A stretch of DNA of 64,000 nt from Pigoraptor vietnamica (GCA_943704525.1 CALSCQ010001242.1:61579-125578), one strand, 5' to 3'; positions 1 to 16,845 are shown, numbered from the stretch's first letter. Numbers and translations: made by a program. The notes: generated by a model from the letters alone, not told the origin.

Positions 1-1865
1 ATCTTCAATTTGACCATGTGCGCGTGCAGTGAAGGCAGTGTCTGCTCCATGAGCGACATGAGCGTCGAGAGATACGGTTGCATCTGCGGAGAAAGCGAGT
101 TAGAGAGGGGCCACGGACCGCGAACGGATGCAATGCACGCAGCACGCAACCACGCATGCCCAAAAGCACGCCACAGCCACGCACGCACGCACAGCGAGAA
201 TGCATGCAGGCGCGAAAATCCCCACCAGCCCCATGTCCATACGGAAGAACGCCATGTGCAGGGGCTTGTTCAGCAGGTTCGCGAGGCACGCAAACGCGTC
301 GACGACGTCCATGTTGAGCAGCAGCATGCTCGCCAAAAACGACATTCCCTGCACGTAGCCCACGTCGGGGCGGTAGCACACATACGCCTCCAACACGCTT
401 CGCAGGCTGTCGTAGTACGGACCCCCGCCCTGAAATATCCCCAGCGAGGGAAAGGTGCGCGACACGTCCAGACATATGAGGTGGACACTCGATTCGCGCC
501 CGAGCACCGCCCCGCCCGTCACGCTCCCCTGCGACAGTTTGTCCGCATCCGAGGACGCTTCCGACGGCGTATTTCCGCCGGGGCGCGCGCGGGAAGGTGG
601 CGGCGTGGTGGGAGGCGCCCCAGAACCGGAGGAAGACCCGTAGTAGTCATCCTCGGTCGTCGCCTGTAGCTTGTTGCGCGCGTGCGTGAGGAAAATCTCA
701 AACAGCTCCTTCGTGATGTGGAGGTCGTTACCAATCGCCAGCGCCCACACGCGCCCGCGCAGCGACGGCGGGAGACCCTGCCACCACAAGTCCCGCAACT
801 TCTTCGTGCGCCGGTGCACCTCGAACTGCGGCAACACCGCCGACCACTGCTGCAGCGCGTACGCAACGAGCCGGTCCTTCTCGTCCTGTCGCGCCAGCCG
901 CGTCTTCTGCTCCTTGTCCGCGCGCCGCTTCGCCTCGCTCACCATGAGGTCGTACTCCCTCTGTTGTCGCTCGGCCTCCGCGGGGTCCTTCGGCGGCAAG
1001 TTGCGCGGACGGCTCTCTAATACGAGGACGTCCTTCTGGTTGGCGGCGTCCGGACTGGTGCCCGCGGACGACGACGTCCCGAGGAGATCGTTGTCCGACT
1101 TTCGCATGCCGAATAGGCTGCGCAGCAGAACCAACATAAGACGGCGACGAAGTGATACCGATCAAGGGTGGAAACGTGCCTTAAAAAAAAGGCGCCAAAC
1201 GCACGACACGCAACGCGTTGAACCCTGCGCTCGCCACACACACTCACCTAAAGAGCCCGCCAATATACGAGCCCGGCCGCGAACCCCCACCGGGCGTCTG
1301 CGGCGTGGGCGACGCGCTTCCTCGCGACTGCCGCGCACCCATCGTTCCCACCGGGACGTCCGATCGGCTGCGCCGGTGGCCACCCGCGGCAGGCTTCGAC
1401 GTCGGTGCATCGCCCAGCGAGAAGTCTCTATGCATGTGGTGCTTGTGGTGCCCGTGCGCGCCGGCGTGGCCATTCGGGCGCGGTTTGTACGCAGGGAGGC
1501 TGCGAAGTTCGTCGGGAGAGCCGGAGATGCGGTCGCTGTCGCCGTCAGCGGGGGAAGGGCTGCCGTGCGCCGAAATCGCGTCGAGATGCGACGGACTGCG
1601 CGCACCGCCCATGGCCGCTGGAATGGGGCGTGGCGTCGACGACGCGAAAGTGGGCGCATCGGGCAAGGTGCCCGCTGTTTACGCAGAGAGAATAAAGAGT
1701 AAGCAGAGCGAAATGGCACGATTGCATGCGCATGTGCGCCTGTGTCGAGGGCAAGCTCTCACCGGACGTCGAGAGCGGTTCGTCCTCCACAAACACGGCT
1801 GGCGATGACGGCAGCATGCTACCCACGGACCGGCCGCGGTGCATGGGTGCCGGTGGTCGCTGCAT
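1..1865 (-). CDS. TBC-domain RabGAP, TBC1D12/TBC1D14-like (3' end beyond window)
   Basis: Predicted GTPase-activating protein for Rab GTPases of membrane and autophagy traffic. Exons on the minus strand: 1763-1865, 1248-1674, 226-1117 and 1-83, phases consistent; the gene continues past base 1. ATG at 1865. The first ~175 residues are Ser/Pro-rich and probably disordered. The TBC domain opens with KLRDLWWQGLPPSLRGRVW, followed by NDLHITKELFEIFL, the arginine-finger motif ICLDVSRTFPSLGIF, the glutamine-finger motif YVQGMSF, and ANLLNKPLHMAFFRMDMGL, which splices onto MQPYLSTL. These strings are characteristic of the TBC1D12/14 subfamily, and both catalytic fingers are present. A low-complexity insert (GSSSGSGAPPTTPPPS) separates the Rab-binding half from the arginine motif. 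The extreme C-terminus cannot be judged because the window cuts it. Confidence 0.85.
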
Positions 1866-2369
1866 GGTGCCGATTCACGCGCGCGCCCGCAGGCGACGCG
1901 GCGTCTAGACGCACGCCCTCATCGTAGCGACAGTGCGGAGCGTCGTGCAGCGCTCATGGCGCAGGAATGGAGAGAAGGCCGAGCAGAGACGCGCGAGCAA
2001 AGCGGCACACGCGCGCCTGCGTCGGACGTGGAGAAGGCTTCGACCCGCTTTGACGCGTTTCGATGCGCTGCCGTTAATTGTCCTCGACACTCAATTCGAA
2101 CACAGATTACGGCACGGTTGCACAGACAGGTGACACGGTCCCACGGCCAGAGACGCACAAGCACGCGGACATGTACGGTTCTTCAAGACGACGCCTAGCA
2201 AAGGATAGCGGTCATAACCACAAACGAAGAAGAGAAGCGTAGAAAACGGTGTGCCGTAGCGCTTTCCGACCGACACCAGTGCCAACGTACACACGGTCTG
2301 ATCAAATGACGTACATGTGGCGTCAAGATCACCAACATCCGGGTGAAAGTGAAAGTTGCGCTGTATTCT
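1866..2369. other. Intergenic spacer
   Basis: Lies between the start of the TBC gene and the 3' end of the KANSL2-like gene, both on minus. It must hold the TBC gene promoter. I see no conserved ORF, RNA gene or repeat in it. Confidence 0.5.
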
Positions 2370-5241
2370 TCACTTTGGGCCCGACACGAGCAGAACAACG
2401 TCCGACTCTGACGCATCGTCCGCATCAGATCCCGCGGCGGCGAACGGCGTCAGATAGTGCGGCACAGACACGGCCGGAGAGACCGGCTTGGACTGTGTCT
2501 TGGTCGTCGGGGCGGCCCTCTGCCCTTTGCCCTTCTTCGCCGCCTGTGTCGACGGGAGCTCAATGGGGGGACCATGCATCGCCCGGAGCTCGATGGCGGG
2601 ATCCTCTCCGTCAGCTTCCACGTCGACGTCTTCGTCCTCATCATCGGCTGCAGAACCCGCTGCGTTGGACGAGGGCGCCTGCTGCCGCGGAGGCTGAGAT
2701 AACGGAGCCGCCGCGACAGCATCGGCTGTTGGCGTAGCTGAGTCGGCTGGCTTGGGATCTGAAGCGCAATCAAAACGGGCAATAAGCATCATTGACACGA
2801 GCACAAACACACCGCTATAGCTTGCCCATCGCAACAACGACTCACCAGCGACCTGCGGGGCGCGGCCTGCAGGCTCCTTCCCATGCAGTTGCTCACTGAC
2901 GGCCGTCGTGACTTCGACAGACTCGGACGACACGACCATCGTCGCGCCCACGCCCTCCGCATCGACAGCTAGACCAAGGACCTCGCGCTTCAGCAGCGCG
3001 CCCTCCATCATGAGCGCGTGTGAGGAAGGCGCATAAGCCGCCATCTCCGCAAGGCCCCCGGCGCGCACGGCCGATTCGAACGCAGCCGATACCTCGGGCG
3101 GCATCTCGCGGTCAATCTGGTCAAACGCACCGGCGATGTCCACGTCGTCCTGCTGGCTCGCGGTCGCTGCAGCGCCCTCCACGCCACCGGCGCCGCCGTC
3201 ACCCGAGAGAACGTCCACCTGCTCCATGGATCCGTCGATCGTCGCACTCATGGGATCCATGTCGTCCACCAGCTCGCCCAGCATCAGCGCCGCGACGTCA
3301 AGCGTGTCCCTCGCCCCTCCATCCATTGCAGATGGCTCCGAAGGGTAGGGCGCGGCACTGTCGACAGGCGGCGCCGAACGATCGCCATACGTGGCGGTGT
3401 CAAGGAACGGAAAAGAGGCCGCCGACAGATGCGCCTCGCAAGACGCGGTTCCCAGCGCGGTCGCGACGGGCGCTTGACAGTCCGCGTGGTCGCACCGCTT
3501 GAAGAGCAGCTGCTTCGGGTCCGAGAGGATGTCTGCGCAACGAATTCCGTGAGTTTGGTATCGTACCAAAAGAACGTACACTGCTCCTTACAGCGAGAAA
3601 CGGACGACGGCCAAGTCAGTGAACAAGGGATTAGGTACTCACGGCCAAGGCAGTATTTGGACGATGGCAGAACCGGCTTTCCGCAGCGCGCCCGATCGCT
3701 CTTCTCCCCTACGTGCGCCTGGCACGTGACAGACACCGCAGCCTGCCTGACGGAGCCTCGATGGCCACTCCGGGTCTTGTGACTCGCTGTCGCCGGTGTG
3801 GCGGCCGCAGCAGCAGCAGCCGCAGCAGCCGCCGCCGCCGCCGAGGATATGCCTCTGACGTTGGCGTCGAGCTGTGCGCGCCAGCCACGCCGAAAAGGAA
3901 TGAACACGGTCGATCGCGGGCGAGGGTCCGTGTCGGCAGGGGCGATGCCGAGGGCCGTGTCGCGCTGGTCCACGTACTGCGCGTGCGCGTACTTTAGCTT
4001 CCACGCAATGCGGCGCGCTTCCGACTCGTACAGCCCACGCAGCGCGGCGATTTGCTTGACGCGGAGGCGTGCAACTTCGCGGACGGTCCAAACGCCCGCG
4101 TTCCTGTGAAGATAGATAACAGACGAACACCAAATTAGGCACAAACTCAAGAAAATGCGCGCGCGCGTGCGCGCGTATGTGTTCAGCGTGCACCCATGTC
4201 CCCGCACACCCACTTGAGCGTCTCCTCCTCCGGAAACGCCGCGTCCTCATCATCGTCCGATTCGCGCGCCCTGCTCTGCCACCACGCAGTCGCCTTCGCC
4301 CTCGCCTTCGCGCCCGCTTGAGCGTCTTCCACCTTCACCGCAGCAGCACCCTCACCCTCCGAGTCACCAGCGTCACTCAACACCGACGGCGACGACGGCA
4401 CGTCGGGCTCTCCAGCGTCCAATATCCCGCCCTCTTCTTTCGCCCTGACCGTCCGCGTCGGAATACCGAGCGTCCGGAACGCGGCCGCCAACCTTTTTCG
4501 CCGGGTGCGTGGCGATTGCGGACGCTTCAAAGGCGAGGGCGCGGCTGCTGCAGGCGCGGATGCATGCACCGGCGACCCTTGCTGAGATGTCGCAACCACA
4601 ACTCCTCGCAACAACGGGTTCGCCGTCCCCGAGGCCTCCAGCGTCAACGGCGCAATGTCTGACACATCGGCCCCCGCAGAAGCAAGTTTCAGAATGTCCT
4701 CAGAGTCGCTAATTCCCTCGACGTCGAGACGCGGAATTTTGGGAACAAACGCCGTCGAATCTGTGTGCGCTTCACAGAAACTGGGTACACAAAAACGACA
4801 GTCCGTTTAACGTCCGCAGAAAACACAAACACACTCACATCAGGCTCAGACTCACTCAGTGTTCAACGCCTTAGCGACGAGATTGCCACACGAGGCTGTC
4901 CTTGATACGTGGCGGCATGGCTTGTAAGGGCTGGCGGGGTCCTCGACGAGGTGTCGCGCGCATACATCAAACCCAACGAGGCGACCAAGCGCGCATCCCT
5001 CGCGCCCACACGGGAAATCCGACACGGCCAGCGACGGCGGCAGCGGGATAATGCCATCATCGTCCTCCACTGCAACGGTAACGCCGAACATCGAATGTAC
5101 GACACAGTCAATTACAACGAAGACGCATGATCCCACAAAGTGACGGCGACTCTCCCACGTACCTTCCGAGGCACCCCGCTTTCGCGTTTCGGCGTCGTCG
5201 GTCAGGGCAGACGACGGGCCCGAGGAATCGCCGCCGTCCAT
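2370..5241 (-). CDS. KANSL2-like double C3HC3H zinc-finger protein
   Basis: Predicted chromatin protein related to KAT8 regulatory NSL complex subunit 2, about 800 aa. Minus-strand exons: 5163-5241, 4856-5069, 4208-4780, 3643-4103, 2846-3532, 2370-2758. Two zf-C3Hc3H modules can be read. The first runs CGREGCALGRL..CARHL..PYKPC..CGNLVAK and ends FCEAH across a splice. The second runs CQAHVGEKSDRARCGKPVLP..YCLGHIL..LLFKRCDHADC..SCEAHL. The second module's His (CLGH) and the first module's FCEAH appear only if introns 4 and 2 are removed as given, which supports those junctions. A run of about 14 Ala precedes module 2. The C-terminal third is acidic and low in complexity. In animals the NSL complex activates MOF/KAT8 acetyltransferase; the same role here is inferred from the domain pair only. 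Confidence 0.78.
3792..3845 (+). repeat. GCN/GCC triplet tract encoding polyalanine
   Basis: On the plus strand this reads as cag/ccg-type triplets. It is coding on minus, giving about 14 consecutive Ala just before the second zinc-finger module of the KANSL2-like gene. Mixed GCN codons suggest an old rather than a recently slipping tract. Confidence 0.8.
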
Positions 5242-5934
5242 TTCCCACGTCACGCCAAGGGAAAGGGCCTATCGCCCAGTCAACGCGCGCCGCATGGGCC
5301 GCATAAACGACAAGGTGCGGCCCACCACGCAATGCCGTCAACACGTTTTGGTTTAAAGAATAAAATGGTTTTCGCAATGGCTCACGTATTGGGAATGTGC
5401 GAGTAAGAGACACAGCGTCTTCCTATGGGATAGCGAGAGAGAGCTGAAAAAAGCACGTGAGCGAGGGAGGAAGCAGCGACGATTTTGTGTGGCGTTTTTG
5501 GTTTTCTTTTCCAAGTTGCGCGCACATGACCGAATTTTTTGTCATCCCCAAATTTAGACTTTGGAGTAATAAAAGTACATTTTAAGTAAATTATATCTGG
5601 ACACATTCACCAATATTCCTCAAACAACGCCTTAAATGGTATTTTAACAAGCGTAAATGTACCCAATATAGCCAAACCATCTGGACACTCTCGAACAAAG
5701 ATTGCCTCTTCTGGCAAAGAAACCCCGCGACGTCTGCGCATTTTTTTTTAGGTGGGCGCACGGCTCACTTCACATCAACCCTCTGAAAACCTCAAGTTGA
5801 GGCGCAGTAGAGCGTTGAGAGGGCGCTGCGGGGGCGCAGCACCGGTTTTGTTCCTTTCTTTTTTTCGTGCGTGTGTGCCAGCGCAGTAGTGAGTATTTAC
5901 AACGCCCCCTAATTTACTCTCGTGTCGTTCGAAG
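5242..5934. promoter_or_regulatory. Divergent promoter region with an AT-rich island (about 5500-5710)
   Basis: Separates the divergent 5' ends of the KANSL2-like gene and the acyl-CoA synthetase. The middle is strikingly AT-rich against a GC-rich background and contains TCTGGACAC twice (5596-5604 and 5680-5688). It shares short ordered blocks with another island near 38.9 kb. No ORF, tRNA or other gene is apparent. Confidence 0.5.
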
Positions 5935-8900
5935 ATGGCTACCAAACACTTTGAGACGGACCCTAAAGGGAAGGCCGTCGTCCGCATGGGCGCCAGCGGG
6001 AATGCCGCTCTCAAACCCCGCACCATCCCCGAGGCCCTTGCTGCGACCGTTGCAAAGCACCCGCGGAAGGTGCGACTTTCATGACGGACGTTGACGCGAA
6101 ATGGATGTGATGCGTGAACCTGACACCTGCGCACACACTTTTGCAGATTGCGTTGCAAGTGAAGCGCGACAAAGTGTGGGAGAAGTGGACGTGGACAGAG
6201 TACGCGGAGATGGTGACAAAGGCCGCGAAGTCTTTCATCAAACTCGGCGTCAACGCGCGCGACTGCGTGGGCATCCTCGGTTTCAACTCGCCCGGTGAGT
6301 GCTAATGTCCGAGCTATGCGTACTTGTGGGGACGGTCTCTGGTTCAAGAGGGTTGCTCTTCCCGTGCGCACTCTTAAGCAACTCATGGGGTCGTGGTAGC
6401 TTGATCACTGTCACGTGGTCGGAATATTGGGGCCGCCCTCAGCGTGCGTGGCTCACGCCCCCCCCGTGCGATGCGCAGAGTGGTTCTTCTCCGACATCGG
6501 CGCGATCACGGCGGGCGCCATCCCTTTCGGCATATACACGACGAACGGCCCGGAAGCGTGCCTCTTTGTGCTCAAGCACTCGAAGGCGACCGTCTGCATC
6601 GTGGAAAACGACGTGCAACTCCGCAAAATTCAGTCGATTCGCTCGGGTGGGTCGCCCAGCGGAAAATATGAAAATCCCTCACCGCACTTAACAAGCGCAG
6701 ATACGCGCTCGCACGCCCACACACACGCACTCCCCGTTCTCCAATGCTCCTCGTATGCAGCTCTTTCATTGCAACCCGCTCACCCACCGGTTTTTGGGTT
6801 GGCGCAGAACTCCCCGACCTGAAGCACATTGTCCAGTACACCGGCAAAGTCGCGCAGGGCGTGGAGGGCCTCATGGACTGGCATCAGTTTCTGTCTCAGG
6901 GTCAGTTGTTGCCTCCACCGCGTCTGCACGTGCCAACGATTGTTTTGTGTCCGAACCGTGGCGCTCTGCCAGCCATTTGCCGCGTGTCTCAACATTGTCC
7001 TACCGTGCGTTCAGGGTCTTCGGTGCCCGACAGCGCGCTGGAGGAGCGCAAGAAGGAGGTCCTGCCGGAGAGCTGCGCGATCATCATCTACACGTCGGGC
7101 ACAACGGGCGACCCGAAGGCGTGCATGCTGTCACAAGACAACATGACGTGGACGGCGCAGGTGGTGGGCGGGTCCATCCACATGACGGAGGAGGACCACC
7201 TCATCAGGTCTGTCTGTCGGTGTCGACGTCGCTTGCGCGAGGAAGCAGACGCAGTGCTCTATCTGTTGGCCGGTCTTCGTGTGCGTGCGCAAATTCCCCA
7301 CGGTTCGCTATTATATTGTGTCGATTTCTTTCACCATGACATTTCGTCCACACACACACAACACTACAATTGCTCACAGTGGCCCACCACGTTTTTGCAG
7401 TTTCCTGCCGCTGAGTCACGTGGCGGCCCAAATGACGGACTTGGTTGGGCCGATTTGCTTTGGCTGCTGCGTGTCCTTCGCATCGCCCGACGCCCTCAAG
7501 GGAAGCCTCGGAGAGACACTCCGCGACGTACGCCCAACATATCCGCCTCCGCAGTGTGCTGCCGTCTTTGTTTTTATTTGATGACAGCACGTAAGCCAAT
7601 TTGCTTTCCTCATGGTGGATTGTTTCTTGTTCTCGTGCAAGACCTTAACTCTTCGTTTTTGTCGACTGCACTGTCTTCCTCGGCGTGCCGCGTGTGTGGG
7701 AGAAGATCGCCGAGCAGATGCAGCTCGCATCCGCGGGACACTCTGACTTCGCCAAAAAAGTTGGTGGGTTGCCCTAAGGACTGGTTTAATGCATCTTGCG
7801 AGCGGCCGTTGTGACTGTGTGTGTGTTGCGATTGTTGCGCATATTACGTGTGTGCGATTGTGTACGCGTGCGTATGGTGATGGTAACGATTTCGTCTGCT
7901 TTGTCGTGTCGTGCGTCGCAACAGCCAAGTGGGCCAAGAAGAAGGGCCTCGCTGCAAACGTGGGCAAGCAGGAGGGAAAGAAGAGCAAGCCGAAGGGCTG
8001 GTGAGTTGTGCGATTTCCCTGCACCGCGCGACGTCCACGCAAGCACTGAATGCGTTTGTATGTGGCTTTTGCATGTGTCGATGCAGCCCTGCCTGCCATC
8101 TAAGAAAAATCACCTATTGTGTCTCGAGGCCTATCCTCTCACACGCGGCTTGAGATGCCATGCTAATGACGCACTCGCGCAGGTGGTTGGCGAACAAACT
8201 CGTCTTTGAGAAGGTCCGCGTGGCCCTCGGCTTGGACCGGTGCCGCGCGGCGTTCTCCGGAGCCGCCCCCATCAGCAACGAAACGCTGCTCTACTTTCTC
8301 AGTCTGAACATCCCCGTGTACGAGGTCTACGGCGAGACAGAGAGCACCGGTTGGTTGCACTCCCCCGCAATGGCGCAGTTGGTGGTTCTCTGTCTCACAC
8401 GTGATGCGATGCAGGGATTATCACGATCTCGGTTCATCAAGATTACCGCACAGGTGCGCGTGCTCGTGTGTCTGTGTGTTGTGTGCGTGTGTGTATGTGT
8501 GCATGCGTGCGTGCGTGTGTGTAGCCGTTCTCATGTGCCGTCACACGTGCATGTCTAGGGTCGTGTGGAAAGGCGCCGAATGGCGTGGAGCTCCGCATTA
8601 TCAATCCGGACAGCGATGGCAACGGTGAAATCGCTTTCCGCGGCCGTAACACGATGATGGGGTGCGTGTGCATGGCGTCCTCCCAATTTGTATCAGAATT
8701 TGCGTGATCAATTTTACGATGTGACGCAATCGTGCAAGTGATTTCGTGGGTAGTTTCGTGGCGCCGTTCCATTTCTTCGCTCGCAAAATGCCATACTTTG
8801 TTCGGTTGAAACAATTCCACCTCTGTTTCGTCGTTTGCGCGAGAAAAAAAAAATTCTGTCCCTTTGTCCCAACGGTGCTTGCCCACTCACCGCGCCAGGT

Positions 8901-9436
8901 ACATGAACGACCCGACGTCGACGGCGAAGGACTTTCTTCCCGATGGATTTCTCAAGACGGGCGATATTGGCAAGGTGGACGGCGAGGGATTCCTCCGCAT
9001 TACAGGCCGAATTAAGGAGCTCGTCATCACGGCGGGAGGAGAGAACGTGCCCCCGGTGCCCGTCGAGAACGCTGTCAAGAGCGAGTTGCCCGTCTGCGGG
9101 TGCGTACATGCCATTTCATCATGTGCTGGACACTTATTTGTGTCTGCTCTCTATAGCACTCTCTCTGACACGCAGCCCTCCTCAACGCACCTCCCACTGG
9201 CAGTCACGCAATGCTGATCGGGGATGCGCGCAAGTTCATTACTGTGGTGATCACGCTGAAGTGCAACGTCGACGACGACGGCGCACCGACAGACGAATTG
9301 GCGCCTTCGGTGGTCCACGCATTCAAGGAGGCCGGCATTGGTGGGTATTCGTAGTGTATGCAAACACTTGTAGGCACGCATGCATGCGTGCACATATGCA
9401 CACCCACACACACACACATACACACACACACACACA

Positions 9437-9501
<65 letters not shown>

Positions 9502-10023
9502 AGACTCTCTCGCACACACACACGCACGCATACCCTCTCAATAACACACGCACTATGAGCAACAATCCCCTCACGCCAACCCGCTCGCCCTCGCATGCAG
9601 AGGTGACCAAGATGAGTGTTGCCTTCAAGGACCCGAAGGTGCTTGCGTACCTCGACGAGGGCATTCAGCGCGTCAACAAGCGCGCTGTTTCGAACGCGTC
9701 GGCCATCAAGAAATGGGCCCTCCTCCCGACAGACTTCAGCACGGCAGGTGGGATGTCGCTTTCCTTCCTACACTCTAATGGCGCTGTACGGCGTCTCTTC
9801 AACTGGATTCCCTGCGCGACCGGCTCGCGCACACGCACGCTTTAGCGATGATGGCGGTGCGAATGGGGCTCGTTCACCGTGCGGCAGCGAAAGTAGTGTG
9901 TCGGCATCTTTACAACATCTCACGCGCACGTCGGCAGGTGGCGAGCTCGGCCCAACCCTCAAGCTCAAGCGGCGCGTCATCAACAAGAAGTACGAGGCGC
10001 TGATCGAGGCCATGTACGCGTGA
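5935..10023 (+). CDS. Long-chain acyl-CoA synthetase, bubblegum (ACSBG) type
   Basis: Activates long-chain fatty acids to acyl-CoA via acyl-AMP. Fifteen exons: 5935-6069, 6147-6294, 6479-6646, 6808-6900, 7015-7207, 7401-7538, 7672-7763, 7925-8000, 8183-8349, 8415-8453, 8559-8661, 8899-9099, 9204-9340, 9601-9747, 9938-10023; 640 aa, all phases consistent. Visible motifs: AMP-binding loop YTSGTTGDPK (residues ~207-216), FLPLSHVAAQ, GVPRVWEKI, VYGETE, GFLKTGDIG, GRIKELVITAGGENVPP. The subfamily marker KGWWLANKLVFEKVRVALGLDRC is present. The ~640 aa length suits the ACSBG class (~700). Intron 6 (7539-7671) starts ATATCC and ends AC and fits only a U12-type AT-AC intron; it restores RPTVFLGVPRVWEK. 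No N-terminal membrane anchor is obvious. The tail lacks a clear peroxisomal targeting signal. Confidence 0.93.
7539..7671 (+). other. U12-type AT-AC intron in the acyl-CoA synthetase gene
   Basis: The donor reads ATATCCGCC, close to the minor-spliceosome consensus ATATCCTT. CCTTAAC at 7643-7649 matches the U12 branch-point core. The 3' end is GACTGCAC. No GT-AG pair nearby gives a continuous protein. Excision as given joins CCA-AC to T-GTC and recreates the conserved RPTVFLGVPRVWEK segment. Confidence 0.88.
9421..9502 (+). repeat. Compound (CA)n-(CT)n-(CA)n microsatellite
   Basis: In intron 13 of the acyl-CoA synthetase gene: CA 9421-9436, CT 9437-9477 with one TTT interruption, CA 9478-9502. 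The CT core is a mirror-symmetric polypyrimidine tract. Confidence 0.95.
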
Positions 10024-10187
10024 GCAGCTACTAAACTATTCGGGGTCTCATATGCTGCAAGCGCGGCGCCGTTCGGTGACGACCGTGAGTTCTGAATGCG
10101 ACAGCAGGCACATGTGGCTGTGCGCAGATAACAGGGAACCACCGAGTCGATGGAACCAACGAGTAAGCCCGGGCGTAGATCACCGCA

Positions 10188-11634
10188 CTAGTCGGCCCAG
10201 TCGACGTCCCGTTGCACCCACACGAATTCCGCAGACGGCCGCAGCTCTCCGTCGTTTCCGGTGGCGACGCACGAGGGCGACTGGCACGTGTAGACGAGCA
10301 CTGTGCCAAAATCCGGGATGGCCGGGCCACCACTTTGCGCCTTTTGCGGCTGGAGTGCGGACAGTAGGGCGGGAACGAGCTGAAATTCGAACAGCCGGGG
10401 ACCGTTGCACGCGGGGCACGGTGGGATGGGCGCGGGAACAGCGTGGGCGGGATCGCCCGTTGCGAGAAGGGGTGCGCCGCCCAGTTGGTACCTTCGCAGC
10501 ACACAAGCGCATTCACAAATTAGGACGGCGAACAGCGCGGCACGCCGACAAAACAAATACAACCCATCCACCGCCCTTCACGCATTCCCACCTCAGTATC
10601 TGCTCGGGGCTTCTCTCGATGCGCTTGGCGAATCGATGGAACACTTTGTCGCCGTGCCGCGCGACGGACGCCTCGTACTCGGTGTCCTCCGCGGGCTTCG
10701 GAAGAGCGCCTCGCCCCGACGGAGCCACGTTACCGTCCTCGCCGTCGTCCGCGTCGCCCGCGCTTTCCTCCGTGTCGGCCTCCAATGTCGCAATGCGAGC
10801 ACCCGAGAGCAGGTCGGCGAGCGGCCCCTCGCGCGCCTCGTACTCAGCCAACAGCGCACGCGCGCGCGCATCAACAGCATCCGTCGTTGGCTCCGCGTCG
10901 AGAGCGAGATAAAAGGACTTAAACCCGGCCGCAACAGAGTCGGGCACGGAGGATGGAGTGCGAGGGGCGGCCGGCCCCTTCTGCTTTGCGCCCGTCGACT
11001 TCGGTGGCGGTTGCGAGACCTTCGCATCGCGCGCGGCAAGAAGAGCCTCAATGTCGTCGAACCCCGTCGACGCAGGCGCAGAAGGGTCTGTGTCCTCGGC
11101 GTCCCAGTCTACGCTGCCGAAATCATTGCCAAATGCCGCGCTTGGTGAGGGCGTGACGTCCACCGCGAGTGGCGCAACGGGGGGCGGCAGAGCGGCCTCT
11201 GCAAGCTCGGCTGGGGGTGCACGGGCACTGCGTAACGCACACCAGCCTGAACCAGCGCGAGTGCATGCTTCGGTGCGACAACAAAAGAGATGCAGCGTGC
11301 GCAGCTCCGTTTCGGCAAGGGGCGCGTGAATCTGCGTTGTGAACAGTGAGCGCACGCTCGTCGACGCATCCTCTCGCACCAAGGCACCCACCTGTACGAC
11401 GTGCACGAGCCGTCCTCCGCAGCCTCCGCAAGTCAGCTCGTGCTCCGAAATTGCAAATCCTGGCGGGAGATTCTGAGCATTGCGACAGCGCATCTTAGTA
11501 ACAAGCGTTAAACTCGTGTGCTCCACGAAATTGCTCACCGGCGCGCCACCAAGCTTGCACGTCGCGTAAGAGACGGCGCCATCCTCGCGCGCGGGGACCC
11601 GGGCATCCACATAACCCAACCAAATGGTCTCCAT
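10188..11634 (-). CDS. PDCD2L/TSR4-like protein
   Basis: Predicted ribosome-biogenesis factor of the PDCD2/TSR4 family, whose members escort a 40S ribosomal protein (uS5 in studied systems). Minus exons: 11539-11634, 11392-11472, 10592-11331, 10188-10491; 406 aa. The N-terminal half has IWLGYVDARV, KLGGAP-NLPPG, CGGCGGRLVHVVQ-IHAPL and RTLHLFCC, the standard cysteine-rich PDCD2 start. The C-terminal half has QILRYQLGGAPL, CPACNGPRLFEFQLVPALL and TVLVYTCQSPSC, the second cysteine module. A long acidic, poorly conserved linker separates the halves, as in PDCD2L. Intron 2 (11332-11391) is only 60 nt, a multiple of three and stop-free, so retention would insert 20 residues. The 5' end is divergent from SMC5, 326 bp away. 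Confidence 0.85.
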
Positions 11635-11960
11635 GTTGCAGTGCGACGCACGAAGGAAGAATAGGAGCAGCGAGTTCAATAAACACGTGCCCGCGGCGGG
11701 GCAGTTCAAACGTAACAAAAGTAACAGGCCTTTCAAATACATCCGGGGTGGAATAAGTTCCCGCCCAAACGGAATTGTTACCGTGTTGGCGCGCAATCCC
11801 TTGGACGTGCGACACATTTCCTTCCACACGACAGAATCACTCGCAACACAGGCGATTAAGAGCACAGAGCGCACGCACAAGAGCATTTCAGGGTGCGCGC
11901 TGTCTCGCATTCGTTGAGACGGTGTCTGTTTCTTCGCTGTTGCGCGAAGGGCCATCGAGA
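11635..11960. promoter_or_regulatory. Divergent promoter between PDCD2L-like and SMC5
   Basis: A 326-bp spacer between two start codons pointing outward. It should carry both promoters. I see no TATA box or recognisable site. Confidence 0.45.

Positions 11961-16845
<4,885 letters not shown>

Noticed and set aside
3536-3600. KANSL2-like exon beginning YVLLVRYQTHG
   Set aside because: An acceptor at cag/TGTACG is in frame but destroys the CLGH zinc ligand. The acceptor at 3533-3535 restores it.
9066-9845. Long open frames through CA/CT repeats (His-Thr or Leu-Ser runs)
   Set aside because: They are microsatellites read as codons inside introns. The same pattern explains the long Cys-Val and His-Thr frames near 13, 14, 33 and 48 kb.
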